DNA from: Lunularia cruciata
Taxonomy: Eukaryota; Streptophyta; Marchantiopsida; Lunulariales; Lunulariaceae
Direction: 5' to 3'
NCBI GenBank assembly: GCA_948567375.1
Contig: OX419761.1
Location: forward strand, 10,728,501 to 10,792,500
Length of the DNA: 64,000 nt
Below the pieces are notes generated by a model. It was given only the letters and a program-made list of their open reading frames with translations, ran no database searches and was not told the origin of the DNA. The position numbers were made by a program, and so were the translations under genes. How positions within the stretch are numbered: the first letter of the stretch is position 1; every line of letters starts with the position of its first letter. Positions 1 through 12,744 of this stretch are shown one piece after another.

Positions 1-1106
1 AATTCTCTTTCTCTCCAAAACCCCTCTCAAATGGCACTCCTTTTGCTTCCAAGTGGCAGCAAGTCTCTCCCAAGCCCCTCTTAAATGGCACTCCTTCTTC
101 TCCTCCCCTTCTATTTTTAAGTTGCACTCTTGAATGGCGCACTCCGCCTTCAAATTGCATTCTTCTTTCAAAAACTGAATTGCTCTTCAAAAATAAGCAA
201 AATATTGATTTTTGTGAAGAAGGTGCACATTTATATAGACCCTCACATGAACTCTTAAATCTATGTTTCAAGGGGAAACATCACAATTTACCACTAAAAT
301 AACCCAAATTCTATAAATAAAAACTGAAATCTAGGTGTCAACCAATGGAAATATGTGACACAACATGTTATCAACCTGCATAACCCAGATCTTTGCCTCA
401 ATAATTGGTGCCAATTGGTGCTTTTCAAAGTTCATGGGACCATTGCATTGTGATAGGCTCCAACCTTTTGTTGATAACCTAAACCCACCACACTAGGTGG
501 CAATAGGTGGCAACCTTTGTTGCAAACCCTTTTCCATCCACAAAAGCATCAATTAGTACCAACCTTTTGACTAGCACTTTCCCATCCATATTGGCATCAC
601 CCCATGCCTTTTAATATCCACATTGGGAATCAATTGGCATTGACCAATCAACCAATGCCTTTAAATGGGTTCCAACTGGCACCAACCAGTGCTAAACTTG
701 GACCAAGAGGGTTCAAAAAACAAGTTCATGCAATACAAAATTCTAAACAAAACATGTTCATGCATAAGAACAAGACTAGTGCTTAACATTCTCCAAACAA
801 TATTACACCATGAAGAAGAATAAGAGAATGACTTGGTGCTAACTATATACTAAAGGATATTTCTATTACAAAGGAACATGTTATTATTCAGTTTACTAGA
901 TGATGAGCAAGGCTTTGTTGCATCACCCTTGACATATGAATACAAAATAACATAACACTAAAAATGTCTCCTTTAATTAGGCAGAACACTTTGACAATTG
1001 CTAACAGAAATATCATTTTATATATCATTTACAACTTTACCAACCTACCAATCCAAAATGACAAACCACCACTTCATATCTACTTGTTCATATTTCAAAA
1101 TTGTTA
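1..1106. other. AT-rich stretch without a recognised gene
   Basis: No coding signal was recognised. A short direct repeat lies near the left edge: the motif CCCCTCTYAAATGGCACTCC occurs at about 21 and again at about 75. Between 400 and 680 there are many scattered copies of words such as TTGGTGCCAA and CCAACC. Short ORFs here look accidental. Confidence 0.5.
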
Positions 1107-1679
1107 CTACTCCAATTTGATGTCACATTTTACTTTGGCTTCCAAAAAAAATGTTCTTTTAACCACTTCTCCTTCTTTGGGTCTCTCTAATACTCCTTCT
1201 TCATCAACTATTTCTACAATCTCTTCACTTTGAATTGGAATTGGAATGATAGCTAACCTATTAACATTCTCATCCTCCAACCCACTCTTCTCTAATATAT
1301 TAGGCAACTCACTCAAAGACACTTGCACTCCTACTTCTACAACTTTGGACTTCTTATCTTCCTTCACACTACTCCAAAGTTTATCTAATTCTGAGTTTAC
1401 TAAATCTAATATGAAACAAACATTGTCTCCTAGCTCTAACATCTTCCTATCTACATGATCTCTCAAGCAAATCAAAAGATTGTTCATATCCATGTACTTT
1501 GCTTTCTTCTTCCAAGTTTCTTGCACTTTGGGTTCATTCACTACTGCTATTTTCTTTTCTAATTCTATCGTATCTTCAATCAGGATTGAAGTTGGAATCT
1601 TGGCTATCATAACACTATCTTCTTTCCCTACTCTAACTTCTCCAGATGACTCTAGCAAGATCCCCAAAGTCACTTGCAT
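1107..1679 (-). CDS. Acidic 190-residue ORF, unrecognised, probably repeat-derived
   Basis: This is the longest open frame in the first 20 kb. The product is rich in Glu, Lys, Val and Ile, with a run such as EIVEIVDEEGVLERPKEGEV near the C-terminus. I see no signal peptide, membrane segment or catalytic motif. It lies in decayed repeat DNA, and a second minus-strand open frame sits upstream at 1798-1998, so it may be the surviving part of a longer element protein. Similar E/K-rich frames recur at 14868-15158 and 10354-10590 (both minus). The Met at 1679 is simply the first in frame. It could be a gag-like or accessory retroelement protein, or a chance frame. No function is assigned. Confidence 0.35.
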   Translation of the reverse strand: MQVTLGILLESSGEVRVGKEDSVMIAKIPTSILIEDTIELEKKIAVVNEPKVQETWKKKAKYMDMNNLLICLRDHVDRKMLELGDNVCFILDLVNSELDKLWSSVKEDKKSKVVEVGVQVSLSELPNILEKSGLEDENVNRLAIIPIPIQSEEIVEIVDEEGVLERPKEGEVVKRTFFLEAKVKCDIKLE

Positions 1680-1797
1680 CCAATTTGATTACCTTGGATT
1701 GGGTCATGTTTTCTTGAGGCAAAGTCTCTAGACCCGAAGTCATATAGAACCAAAATCGTGTAGACCCAAAGTCTCTAGTGCATCTACTCTAGAAAGT

Positions 1798-1998
1798 TCA
1801 AATGCTTGTAACTTCTGCTATAGACATGCAAACTCTGCAATTTTGGTGGCAATAGAAAGCCCCAAAGAGAATGATTCCAACGAAATATAGCACACATGAT
1901 TTGGACTTCTTGTCATTGAGATCAAACCCCCAGAGTAATTTTGACTTCCAACTTTCCTTTTGATGCAAAGTAACCCTCCTTTGGGTCAAGTCCTTCAA
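1798..1998 (-). pseudogene. Repeat-derived 66-residue frame upstream of the acidic ORF
   Basis: A minus-strand open frame containing GFDLNDKKSKSCVLYFVG and a Cys-rich stretch HQNCRVCMSIAEV. It runs in the same direction as the ORF at 1107-1679 and is separated from it by stop-containing sequence. The shape suggests one decayed element protein rather than a cellular gene. The family was not recognised. Confidence 0.25.
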
Positions 1999-2040
1999 AT
2001 CTAATCTGAGTTCTTCCTATGACACAAAGTAGACTTTCTT

Positions 2041-3461
2041 GGGTAAGATCAAAATACACAATTCTTCTTTACTTCCTTCCATTTGGCTTTAATTTGTCTT
2101 CATAATATAATTCTTCTCTCAAACCAAACAAAAAAAAAATATAGGTACCACAAACTCCCAAAGAGAATGAAATCTAGCTTTCAATACTCTTATACAATTT
2201 TCATTTATCACCCTTGCCTTTGCCAAATATTTATTGAACTCTTTCTTGTCCTCCGTTTGAACTTGCTTGAAAGAAAGGACTAGGTGATGCATAGGTACAT
2301 AACTAAAATCACCTAAAAGATACTATTTGGCCTCAAAACTACAACATCCCTTTCTTTGGTTTAAATCACTCCATAGTGATGATCTTTTTAACACATCATG
2401 TTGTGACATGACCCTAGCATTCTTGAAAATAAACAAATCAACACATGAAGATACAAAAAATTTAATCAATTGCAACACTCTAAGTTAAAAAAAGGAAAAA
2501 TTACATATTAAACAATCTAAACACTTTCCTCTTGTAAAATGTATTATTTTCCTTTTATCATCACAAATCACTTGGTTGTTAATGGAATAAGAGCACTTCC
2601 TACTGAAATATATTTCTCTATCCATTGTAGGTCAAGCTATGAGATGAAACAATGTTTCATCTACCAAACCTACACAACCAAGGAAACCTTTGTGAATAAA
2701 AATTGATTATAATATCCTTCTCTCCTTATGATCAAGCCATGCCACTTGACTCCTCATCAAATTTAATATGGCTATCATGACTCAATCTATAAAGGCAATT
2801 TTTGAACCCATACTAATGCTCCAAATGTTTAACTCCCTTGCAACAGAAGCTCCATTACCATAATTCCCAAATCTATAAAGAGAGAGAGCTACATGGATCC
2901 ATATTGGTGTTTGCTCATGTTGATAGTTCTTTTAAAATACCCTATGATCCTTTATCAGATCTACTTATGTTGAAAAAGAATCAACATCCATTTTAGTCAA
3001 TTTGTGGAATGTCTTCATATCTAGGCCTCTTAAATATTCAATCACAAATTCTTGGCTATGAGTGTATCTAACTTTGGGTTCTAAGTACCTATGCAAATGT
3101 GCATGCTCCCAACCACTGAGCAAAATTTCTAGCATATCTAAATCTCCCTCTTCATCTTCTAGTTCATCAAAATTTGTCTCCAAATTTAATTGGATAATCT
3201 ATTGTATATATTTCCTAATTTTTTGGTGAGTTCTCTACAAGTCCTACCTCTTGGCATGCTCTACATATATCTTAAAAATAGTCAAATCCCTCTTCATGTA
3301 GTTCTAATTTCTCCATGACCTTGGATCCATGAAAAAAATAAACATCCAAGAAAAGCTAGCACTCTTGTGAAGAGAGAAAAGGAAATGAAGAATTCCAACT
3401 AAGATTGTGATAGGAAACCTAGATAAAAGCAAACACACTACAATCCTACCCGCAAAAAAAT
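2041..3461. other. Decayed AT-rich DNA, no clear gene
   Basis: Nothing convincing was recognised. A 72-residue minus-strand frame at 2965-3183 begins METNFDELEDEEGDLDMLEI and has the same acidic flavour as the frames at 1107-1998. It may belong to the same element. The rest lacks coding structure. Confidence 0.4.
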
Positions 3462-3645
3462 ACTATGAATTCACACTCTCTATAGAGTGACCACTCATAG
3501 GAGAATCTTCTGGAAAAATAGCTCATTATGAGTTCACACTCTATGCAAAAGACACTATGAAGACACACTCTCTATAGAGTGACCACTCAAAGAAGATTCT
3601 TCAAAAAAATTAGATCACTATGAATTCACACTCTCTTAAATGTTC
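3462..3645. repeat. Two-unit tandem repeat, about 92 bp
   Basis: The word ACTATGAATTCACACTCTC or a close variant starts at about 3462, 3524, 3554 and 3617. The spacings are about 62, 30 and 63 bp, which means a 92-bp unit made of a long and a short half, repeated about twice. Each long half also carries CTCTCTATAGAGTGACCACT, which contains the palindrome CTCTATAGAG. Confidence 0.75.
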
Positions 3646-4099
3646 AGATACTATCAAGCTATTAAATCCACACTCTTTGGACTAAGAGAACTTGTTTGAG
3701 CCAAGAAATTAATCATTATGAATTCAATATGGATCAAGAGACTCTTTCAAGCAGGGAAATTGAGGAATTAGATAGTATTGCAATTGAATTCCCTCCCCAT
3801 CCTTCCCACCTACAATCAATTTAAGTGAGCTCAAAAATCACAAGCCTTAGTTTGCATTTGCAATTATTATTGATTTTTTAGTTATCCATCCTTCACCTTT
3901 GTACCCAACCCAACTTTGATAGAAAACATGGTGTTCATCTAGAAACCCATGAGAAAGATTTGTGAAGCAATCCTTTTGTATCCTAATATTCCAAAAGAGC
4001 TATTCATTGTATAATGGGGTGATTTGGCTTCTTGCTCTAGAACTAGGAATGGAGTGACTTCAGAATGATCCACACTATGAGGAGGAGGAAGGATAGATC

Positions 4100-6760
4100 A
4101 AATGGGGACTTGAATAGATACCATATAATTGGACTAAGGAGAATTGGAAGAATGTGCTAGGTTTAGATGTATGGCCAATATGTACAAAGTTTGAAGACAA
4201 GGCATTGATTGACATTGTCAAAGCAACCTTCACCAAAAAGTGGTAGAAGAACAATGAGTGGCAATTGGAAGTAACAAGGATCCGGTCTAAAGAGCTATCC
4301 TAGAAGAAATTATGAAGCTACTTAAACATAAGAGAACAATTGACCTTACCAAAAACCAAGCCATCTTCTTTGAATACATGTACCAAGGAGGCCCTATTAA
4401 CTAGGCAAACATGTTTTACTATCAAGCAAGGAGTCTACACCAAGAATTCAAGGAGGATGGTGGAGCAACTTACCTAGCTCTCTTTGCAATTCATTTCTAC
4501 ATGAGGTTCAATCTATTATCAAGGAAGAAGTTCAAAGTCACTTCCATGCAATGGGATACTTTACCTTGCAACTCAAAGGTAAATTGTTGATCAAGAAGTA
4601 TTGGGATGCAAATGCAAAGTATGAAATAATAGGAGAATTTGTACCAATGGAAGAAGAAGTGGTTACTATGAAGACAAAGAAGAACAGGCCCTCCAATTAA
4701 GTCTCTAACACTAGCCAAGAGAGCCAAGAAGAATCCTCAAGAGATAAGAGGAATCTTTGGAGGAGACAAAAGAATCCAAAGAATAGTACTAGGAAGAGAA
4801 AGAAGAAGAAGGATCCTTTACCTTGTAGGGATCTCTAGCAAGATTAAGGGAAGGAGAGCAATATGAAGATGCTCAATCAACTCTATATCCAAAGCCAAGT
4901 GAAGACTAGGAGGGTTGTGAGAATAAAAAAGGGAGGCACCACATCAGCCTTAAAAAACCACCCAGCCCCAACCAAGAAGTGGGTGTTCAAGAAGAGAAGC
5001 AAATTAACACCAAAAACCAACAAGAATAAGAACTTTGGCACAAAGCAAAACCAAAAGTAGAACCAAAGGAAGAAGTAGACATCAAAGCAAAAGTAGAAGT
5101 AGAGTAGGAAGCCAAAGACCCTTTACTAAAAGTGCAGATCAAAGTCAAAGAAGGAAGCTAAAATCACCCAAATGTCAATCAAAGAAGGAGTGCATTTCAT
5201 CATACACTTGGTAGAGGTAACACTTCATTTCATGGAGCTCTTACTTCCCCAATATCAGAATTGTATAGACATAGTGGAAACACTACCTTGGTGTATAACA
5301 TGCACTAGAAGATGTACAATTGGAAGGAAAAAAGAAGACCAAGCCCAAGAGGATATGACCAAAGCATGAAACCTCTACAAGGAAGAGACCAAGGAAATGT
5401 ATGTCTTGATGCAATAGAACTTTGAGGTAAGGAGGAGAAACTATTCCTTAATAGCAGGCTAGAAGAGCCAAGTGGAAGAACTTGGAAGGATACAACTTGA
5501 ATTGGGAACCCTACAAATAGAGAAGAAGGACATGCAACTTGGGTACTATAATACCATTAGCTAGAAAAATTAGCTACAAGTGAAAATTTTCTTGGTAATA
5601 TCTTTAGAGATGTTATACATGATGGTCTAAGTAGATCAGATGGAGGAGTGACCAAAAGAGGAATTCCATTAATAGGGTAGAAGTTAAAAACACACTAAAA
5701 ACTTCACAGCTAATTTTGGAGGCCTAAACAAAAGAATTAGGCCTCAAAAAATAGATTCTTAAGACCCCTTTGGGAGAAAGGAGGAATAAGAACATTTCCT
5801 TTTCCACCTTGTTCTTCTTGTCAAGATCTTTCAAAGGGTGGCGCTTCCATGCTATTCTGAGCTTTTTATAAAAAGATTTCCCAAAGATCCTCTTTGGTCA
5901 AACTTGTTTGACCAACCTAATAGGACAAGGATCAATGTGCGACCAATCCATACATCTAATCTAAGAGTGTAGCTTGATGACAATTCATCAATCCATGTAT
6001 TTAATCTAAGGGTGTAGCTCTTTTGGAGGGGATCCTCTTTGCTATAGAAAGTCAAGGTACTCTTTTGAGAGGTCCAATCTTGTTTGGTTCTATCTTTGGG
6101 TTGTTACAAGTACAAAGACCAATTGCAAGACAAGGACAAAGAAGTAGTGAGAATTTGTGGTGAGTTGGAGAATTCTAAGGTTTGGATTTTGACCTTGAAT
6201 TTTAAAGTGGCCAAGTACCAAAGGGAAGTGGCATTCTAGTTGAACCAACTAGCCAAAGACTTGTAGAAGGAGAAAGAAGAGAGAGAAGCAAATCAACCCC
6301 AAATGCTAGAGGAAGTAAAGAAAGTACAAGTCTTCAGCCAGTACTTGGAAGAAGAGAAGTTGATGGCCATCCAATAGTTGGAAAATGCCCATGATCAATT
6401 CATACGGATATTGAAGGTGGCAGCTAAAGGGAAGACAACAAAGACAAAGATACATGAGTTGAAGTTGTAAGTCTAAAAGTTGGAGGGAAGAACTTACAAA
6501 GAAGAAAAAATGGACCAATTAGCAATTAAACTTAAAGAAAATACAAATAGGAACCTCACTAAAGTTTGTGATACCTATTTTTTAGAAATAGTAGGATACA
6601 AGGAGGATTCCAACCTCTTGCTTAGACAATTTAGAGACAAAGGTACTTCTTTTGCAATAGGAACTTTAGGCCAAAGACACTTCAATGAAAGAAGTTCATA
6701 GTTGTAGGGAAGAAGAAGAAGGAAGTTATCCAAAGACCTTTGTAGTTGTAAAAACTTCAA
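4100..6760 (+). mobile_element. Decayed E/K-rich element of unknown family, plus-strand copy
   Basis: Around 4126-4310 a frame reads WTKENWKNVLGLDVWPIC before a stop. From about 4310 a second frame carries IFFEYMYQGGPIN and then YLALFAIHFYMRFNLLSRKK, again with stops. Downstream to about 6740 are Lys/Glu-rich, coiled-coil-like fragments (for example near 6250-6480). The region shares a block of about 500 bp (5540-6060) with the minus-strand element at 13.9-14.5 kb in inverted orientation, so it is a repeat family. No reverse transcriptase or transposase motif was seen in this copy. It could be a non-autonomous or internally deleted LTR element. The ends were not found. Confidence 0.45.
5540..6060 (+). 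repeat. Dispersed repeat block, copy 1 of 3
   Basis: The sequence from TACTATAATACCATTAGCTA through TTGGTAATATCTTTAGA to GGTCAAACTTGTTTGACC matches, on the opposite strand, 13907-14490, and part of it matches 62560-62760. GGTCAAACTTGTTTGACC at about 5897 is itself a near-perfect palindrome. The block interrupts E/K-rich coding-like sequence in both large copies and may be an insertion, intron or regulatory piece of the element. Confidence 0.7.
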
Positions 6761-8314
6761 GACGAAGGCCTTTGGAGTTGCGTATTACTTTGTAATTATG
6801 TAAGTCTTTGGAGTTGTAAAACTAAAATTGTGTAAATGCAGATTGACTTTGAGGACAACCAGACACTTTCCTTGCCACATGTAAGGCACCTAATTTACCT
6901 ACATGTGAAAACCATAAGATAGGATTAGAATCCTAAGATAGAAATAGAAGATTATTACAAATATGCTTAAGCATTGGATCCTTTGAGGTGAAGCAAAAAT
7001 GTATTTAAGGCTTTGGCCCAAAGTCATTCATGATAATTCATTTTCTATAGAATCAAAGTTTAGTAAAAGGACTTTGAGTTTTTAGTAAACTATAATTCTT
7101 TCATTTTGATTTGATGAAGACCTATGTTGAGTAGTGATGAGGAATTTTGTGATAGGATCACAAATTGCTACAATGTGGGGGAGAAATTTTTACTTAATCA
7201 GAATCTATGATTTTTGAGGGATTTGAAGGAGCAAATCATTATGCTGAGGAGTCAAGATTGATTTGGAGAATTGCAAGTACCATAGAAACAAAAAGCAAAG
7301 GCAATAGGCCAATGCAAAGATACCTTTGGATTTATGCATTTGGAGCTGGGTAGTACACATCTTTGTATTTCAAGTCTTAAGAGTGAAAGAGCTTTTGGAT
7401 TGAAGTGAACCATCACCTTTAGGAGTAAATTGGAAACTACTTATAGTAAATGTGATATTTAATTTTCCCTTTTCTATAATGCACCTCTTATGGAAGTAGT
7501 TACCCAAGAGGTTTAATATGAAACAATAAAAAAATTGCAACTTAGTGGGACTTCCTTCACTTCTAGTCATTTTTTACTCATATCCTTGAGGGAACAACCT
7601 ATTCTTAATAATTTTACCAATAGTTGGCTACCATTGGGTTGCCACAATGACGTCAAAATAATGAAAAGAGAGTTGCTTGAATTGAGGTAGTGGCTGTGAA
7701 AAGTATTTGAGAAGAAAAGGAGAGTGCTTATACTCCAAGGATATTACTATATTAGCTCAAGAGAAAAAGAGAGTTAGATTTTCAAAAGGTTTGGAGTACT
7801 ACTTTCATAGGAGTATTAAATCAAATGGAATTTCTATGGAAGAAGCTTGGAATACATGAATTTTCCATTCTAACCACACAACTCAAATAAGATGCGTTGG
7901 ATGATGTTTGGAGTCAAAGAGCAACATCACAATATGGCAATTGATTCCCTTGAACCCATCATTGAAAAGTGAGCTAAGAGGAGTACTTAACTCAAACAGG
8001 GTCTAGAAGTAATGATTATGCTAGGCTTGTCTCTCACCCAAGGGATGCCCCCATGGTAATCTATGTGTCCATCATTTGCTAAAAAAGGAAGGAAGAGTTA
8101 GTGTTAAAACCATGAAAAATAACAACCCAAAAGGAAATCTCTTAATCATTCTTTGATTCTCTCATTAATTCACAAATCACCCATTCATTCTCTTATGCCA
8201 AAGCTACTCCATAATAGCTCATAAAAGAAGATTTCACCAATATAAACATAGAAAGTCTTTCCATAACTCATAAAAGTGTACTATTGAATTAATGGTTCTT
8301 CTAAGATCAACAAC
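6761..8314. other. Decayed repeat DNA without a recognised gene
   Basis: AT-rich, stop-rich sequence. Short frames such as the minus-strand 7370-7570 show no known motif. It lies between the two oppositely oriented copies of the E/K-rich element. Confidence 0.4.
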
Positions 8315-9340
8315 CATAATAATTGTGATAACCCAATATCAATGTACTAATAGTAAAATGGTAAGAACAGTTTGTTCCCAAAAAGATATGAGTATGAAAT
8401 GAGTAGAGTTGAAGATAAAGTGTCACAATATCATAGTTCATTTGTTGTTACCTATTTAACCTCATAGGAAAGAACCATTCTTAGAAGAGGATATAGGATC
8501 ATCCACTATAGTGCACTACAAAAAAGAGAAAGATTTGTTCCTAGTTAATCCTGAAGATGATAGTTTACTTCATGCTAAAGGCCTCTTCTTCCAAAAGAGC
8601 CATTTCACCCTAAAGGGTGCATCCACCTCAAAGATCTATTTCATCTTGAAGGTCTTATCACTTTGATGATTTTGCCAATTATGTTCTATCCTTCCTAAAA
8701 GGTGCAATCTTAACAGAATGGTGAAATTGACTATTTAATTGGCTTTTCTATTCCATTTTACTTTCAATGCTCAAATTTTCCCAAAACCTTTCTATGCATT
8801 GTCTTGCTCCTTTGGAACTTCAAGGATTACACACCCCAAAATGGTGCAAATTTCCTAATAAGTACTCAAGCACACATTCTTACAACAAGATTGCTCACCT
8901 CTACTCTACCAATTCAGCAATCAAAGATGCAAAGTGTGGAAAATCAGCACCAAAGATTCTGAAATTTTAGTGCAAGGAAGTCCTTGTACGAAGAAATCAA
9001 TTACAAAAGAGGTAATAAACTAATTTAGGTCAAACCTCCTTTATGCAATTTCTACCTAATGGAAAAAAGATTCAATGGCTAAGAGATTTTTGAATTCTTC
9101 TAATTATGCCTACATCACTCATCACTAACTCTATCTTATCTTTACATATTTAATTAGGAACTGCTTATGCATCCATGGCCAACTAAGAATGGTTCTTTGT
9201 TGCTTTCTTTTTTGAATTTAAATTCAAGTTACACACCAAAAATCTTTGACTTAAAAACTTGTCCTAAGGAAAATGTTCAATGCTAAAGGTCTACCTAGCC
9301 AGAAACATCTTCAAGGCCAAAGGTGTTTCTAGACTTAATC
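8315..9340 (-). repeat. Candidate 3' LTR of a minus-strand element (diverged)
   Basis: The segment is directly repeated, with much divergence, at 15905-16940. Shared words in the same order include AAATGGTAAGAACAGTTTG versus AAACGGTAAGAACTGGTTG, then TATCACTTTGATGA, then CAATGGCTAAGAGATTTT versus AAATGGCTAGGATTTATT. Direct repeats about 7.6 kb apart flanking a minus-strand integrase relic are what a very old LTR element would leave. Exact TG/CA ends and a target duplication could not be fixed. Confidence 0.45.
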
Positions 9341-11230
9341 ACTGAATACACTTTTCCTCAACTTGGACTTCCTTTTTCCCCAGTGCCTTGCGGCAAGGAA
9401 CTAACATTGCCTCTACAAATGTCAAACAAGATGTTTATCCTTTCTTTATACTCTATAATAGACTCAAGGTGGATCTTGGTGTAATCTTCAAACTTCTTTG
9501 TGGTGTTTTTGTGAAGCATGTCAAAAATTTGCTTCAATCACTCATCCATGTACACCTTTGCCACCAATGTATGTACTTGGGATATCGACTCCCTCGATTT
9601 CAACTTCTAGAGTTGAGCCTCCATCTACACCAAGATCTTAGCCTTTTGCTCATCCAATTGCCTTCTAACTCCTTGTAGCTTACCCAATACTTCTTCTCAA
9701 ATCACTTCTTGATCTTTCTCCTACTCTTCTCAATTTAGCAATGAGCTTGGTAATTTGAACTTCAACAAGTTGTTGCTCTTCTCAACATCACACCTTCAGA
9801 GCAATCATGAGTACCTTTCTCTTCTCAATTTAGTGCTGAGCTTGGTGATTTTAAATTTAGCAATTTTTTGCTCCTCTTGGTGTTACATCTTTGTGGCAAC
9901 CATAACTACCTTCATCTTCTTGACTTGTCTCCATAGAGTGTTGATTTTCTCCTCCAAAATCTTCAATTGCTTGTCAAATTGCTTATGGCAGTTTTCTTCT
10001 TCTCAATAAAGTGTCTTTTCTTTGTCCCACCACTTCTTCAAGTCTTTACCATATGTCTACACCAAGGCTTCTCCTTCTCCTTTCAATTTGAAGGCTTCTT
10101 GGGCAAATTTGTTGTTGCACTTCCCTTTGCATTCATACAACATGTGAACCTTTGCCAATTCCTCATGTGATTTTTCTTTGTCTTGATTTTCTCCTTGCAC
10201 TATTTCCAAATAGAGTGGATTAATTGGTAATCTCTCCGTGAAACTCCCTACATGCTAGAAGAAGCCTTTCCATCATTTCCAATGCTTATCCTATTATATG
10301 GATGACCAGTTTGGAAAGAGGTACCCATGTAACTAAGTGTGGTTCCCGTTGGCTTAATTTTGCTCCTCTTTCCTTCTTAGTAGGTGCCAAAGACCACCAC
10401 CATCAGCCTTTCTTATGTCTATGATGAAGGTAGGTTCTTTGTCCTCTTCCCTTACCACTTCACCTTTTGTGAAATCTTGGGGATCTTTGGTCCATAATTT
10501 CACTTTATCTTGTTCTCCTCCTTTCATTGGGATAGATTCTTTGGCCTTCTTTGAATCTTTGGTCTTGATTATATCTTTGGCCATGAACATTTCTTTGTCC
10601 TAAAAAATTGCTTCACCTTTGAGCTAGGATGCAACACACTTTGATTCTACTATGGTCACTTCTTCTTTTGCCTTCATCCCCAATGGCCTAGCTTCTTTGT
10701 TGTTCTTCCACCTCAACAATGTACTCCTTGAAGCTATAGAGCTTATTGCTACTCTTTCCAAGAATTCTTGGCTAGAGTTGATTGAACCTCTTCTCTTGCT
10801 TTATCTTCCTAGTTCCCTTCCAAAGAGATGATTATTCTAGTGAAGGACTCCTCACTTACTATAAGCATGAAATTTTTTTATGTCTAGCATAATCCTCTTC
10901 TTCTCCCTTCTTTCTCTAGTGGTACGCTCATCTTTGTGTTTGTCTTCATCTTCATTTTTGGTCAAATCCTCAATCACTTTAGACTTTTGTGCCTTCTTCT
11001 TTACCTTTGCCTTCATCTTCATCTTTGGTCAAATCCTCAACCACTTCAGAATTTTGTGCCTTCTTCTTTGCCTCTGCCTTTGGATTGGTAGGTAAAATCT
11101 TCTTCTTCTCCTCAAAAATCAAAATGTTTTGGGTTTCTTCCATCAAGACAAATTTCCCATTTGTGCAAATGTTGCATATGTGAGTTGTTATTTTTCTCCA
11201 TCACCTTGAATCTTTATGACATTCAAAATA
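9341..11230 (-). pseudogene. E/K-rich decayed coding region of the minus-strand element
   Basis: Read on the minus strand, the region gives broken Lys/Glu-rich frames, the longest at 10354-10590 (MFMAKDIIKTKDSKKAKESI at its start). Other parts are coiled-coil-like, for example near 9750-10010 and 10900-11100. Many stops and frameshifts are present. It lies downstream (in minus orientation) of the gypsy-type integrase at 12.75-13.7 kb, where extra ORFs occur in some gypsy lineages. The product was not recognised. Confidence 0.35.
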
Positions 11231-12744
11231 GCATGTAGGGAAGTATGATCTAGTTATTTCTCCTTCTCCTCTGGAGTTAATAGCTCCATCTTAGGTAAAA
11301 GTGAGTGGCAAAGAGGGAGAAATAAGTTACTCATCCTTCCTTGTTCAAATCCCCACATATCTACCACATTCTCCCACATTCCACATACATACATACATAT
11401 ACATACATATTTCCCACATTCCACATTTGGTCTCCAAAACATCTTTGCCCTATTGACAAGCCTCCTTTCATACACAAAGAAGATTGCCTAATTGTTATTG
11501 ATGTAGGTGGTCCTCTAAGACTTGAGAAGTTTCATGACTACTTTGGCAAGTACTTGTCAAGCAAGATCATTGTAGCATTAGACTGACCGTCTATTTTTTT
11601 CTTATGTCTCTTGAAGGAAGCCTTGAGTTTGGCTTCCATATTCAGATCATGGCATCTCATTGAGTATCAAGAGTTATGGCTTGGGGGTGAATTCTTTGGC
11701 CCCAAAAATCTTCACTAATGCTCATTTGTCCAAGCAAAGCATTTCTTCTCAAAATTTCCATTCTTGGATCTTGACTATCCTTGATGTCATGCAACATGTT
11801 GTGGTTCTTAATTTCCCAATTCCATAGTAGGAGTTTGATTTTCTTATTGTGGAGGAATTCTACTCTGAAATACAATTACCACTTAACTAACATAAGAGAA
11901 TTGAGAATAATCTTAGCACTTTAAGTGCTAAGGCCATGTCCTTCCCCTTCATCTCTAGTCATGTAATTTGCCTATAAGAAGGCATTCTCTCTATGAGTCT
12001 AACTCTCACTTCTTCTCTTTAAAACTGGGGAGAGATCTCACTTGGGTAAGGATCGCACTTCTCTAATTGGGAAAAGAAAAAAGTGGTTGGTCTGGTCCAT
12101 GTTTTATAGTGTTGTCTCAACCATTATAAATTTTTGGTAGGAGTTCTTGCAATGAGTGATCATGACCCACACATGCAAATTTTTTGGTATGTCAATAGTT
12201 ATTAACTTCAATTCTTGTGCCACATTAATGTCATTGAGTTCCATTTGGATTGACTAAATTTTAGGACAATTATGTCTTGGCCCAAATGGTCCTTCAAGGC
12301 CAAAGGTTGATGATGCCAAGGAGTCTACTATTAAGTATCACCTCACTTGGTCAAGCTAATAGATTTTAACATCTTCTATATACAAAGTCAACTTGACCAA
12401 ACAAAGTCCAAGATGGACGTCAGATATAATCTTGCATAAAAACCCCTACAAGGTCTCTTTTTGATAAGATTCTCTTAATAGGTCACTTTCTCATTTATAC
12501 TTATTAAAATTTACTAAAATTAATATATTATCCATAATTAAATATTATAAATTCTTTATTAACTATACTAGCTTAGTTAAAGATATCTCTCATTTAGTTA
12601 AAAACTAAATGAGCTAAAAATAAGCTAGTTATAACTGAATCATAGCCACCAAAATAGTACTATTAATTCATGTGTAGCCAAGAAAGTTATATTTACCCTT
12701 TGACTAAGTTCTCATTCTATCTTTGGAGCAAAGTATAACTTTTT
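11231..12744. other. No recognised gene; microsatellite and short palindrome
   Basis: An ACAT/ATAC microsatellite lies at about 11385-11412. A perfect 10-bp-arm palindrome around one central base lies at 11912-11932 (CTTAGCACTT / AAGTGCTAAG). Short frames such as the minus-strand 11657-11875 have no known motif. Confidence 0.5.
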
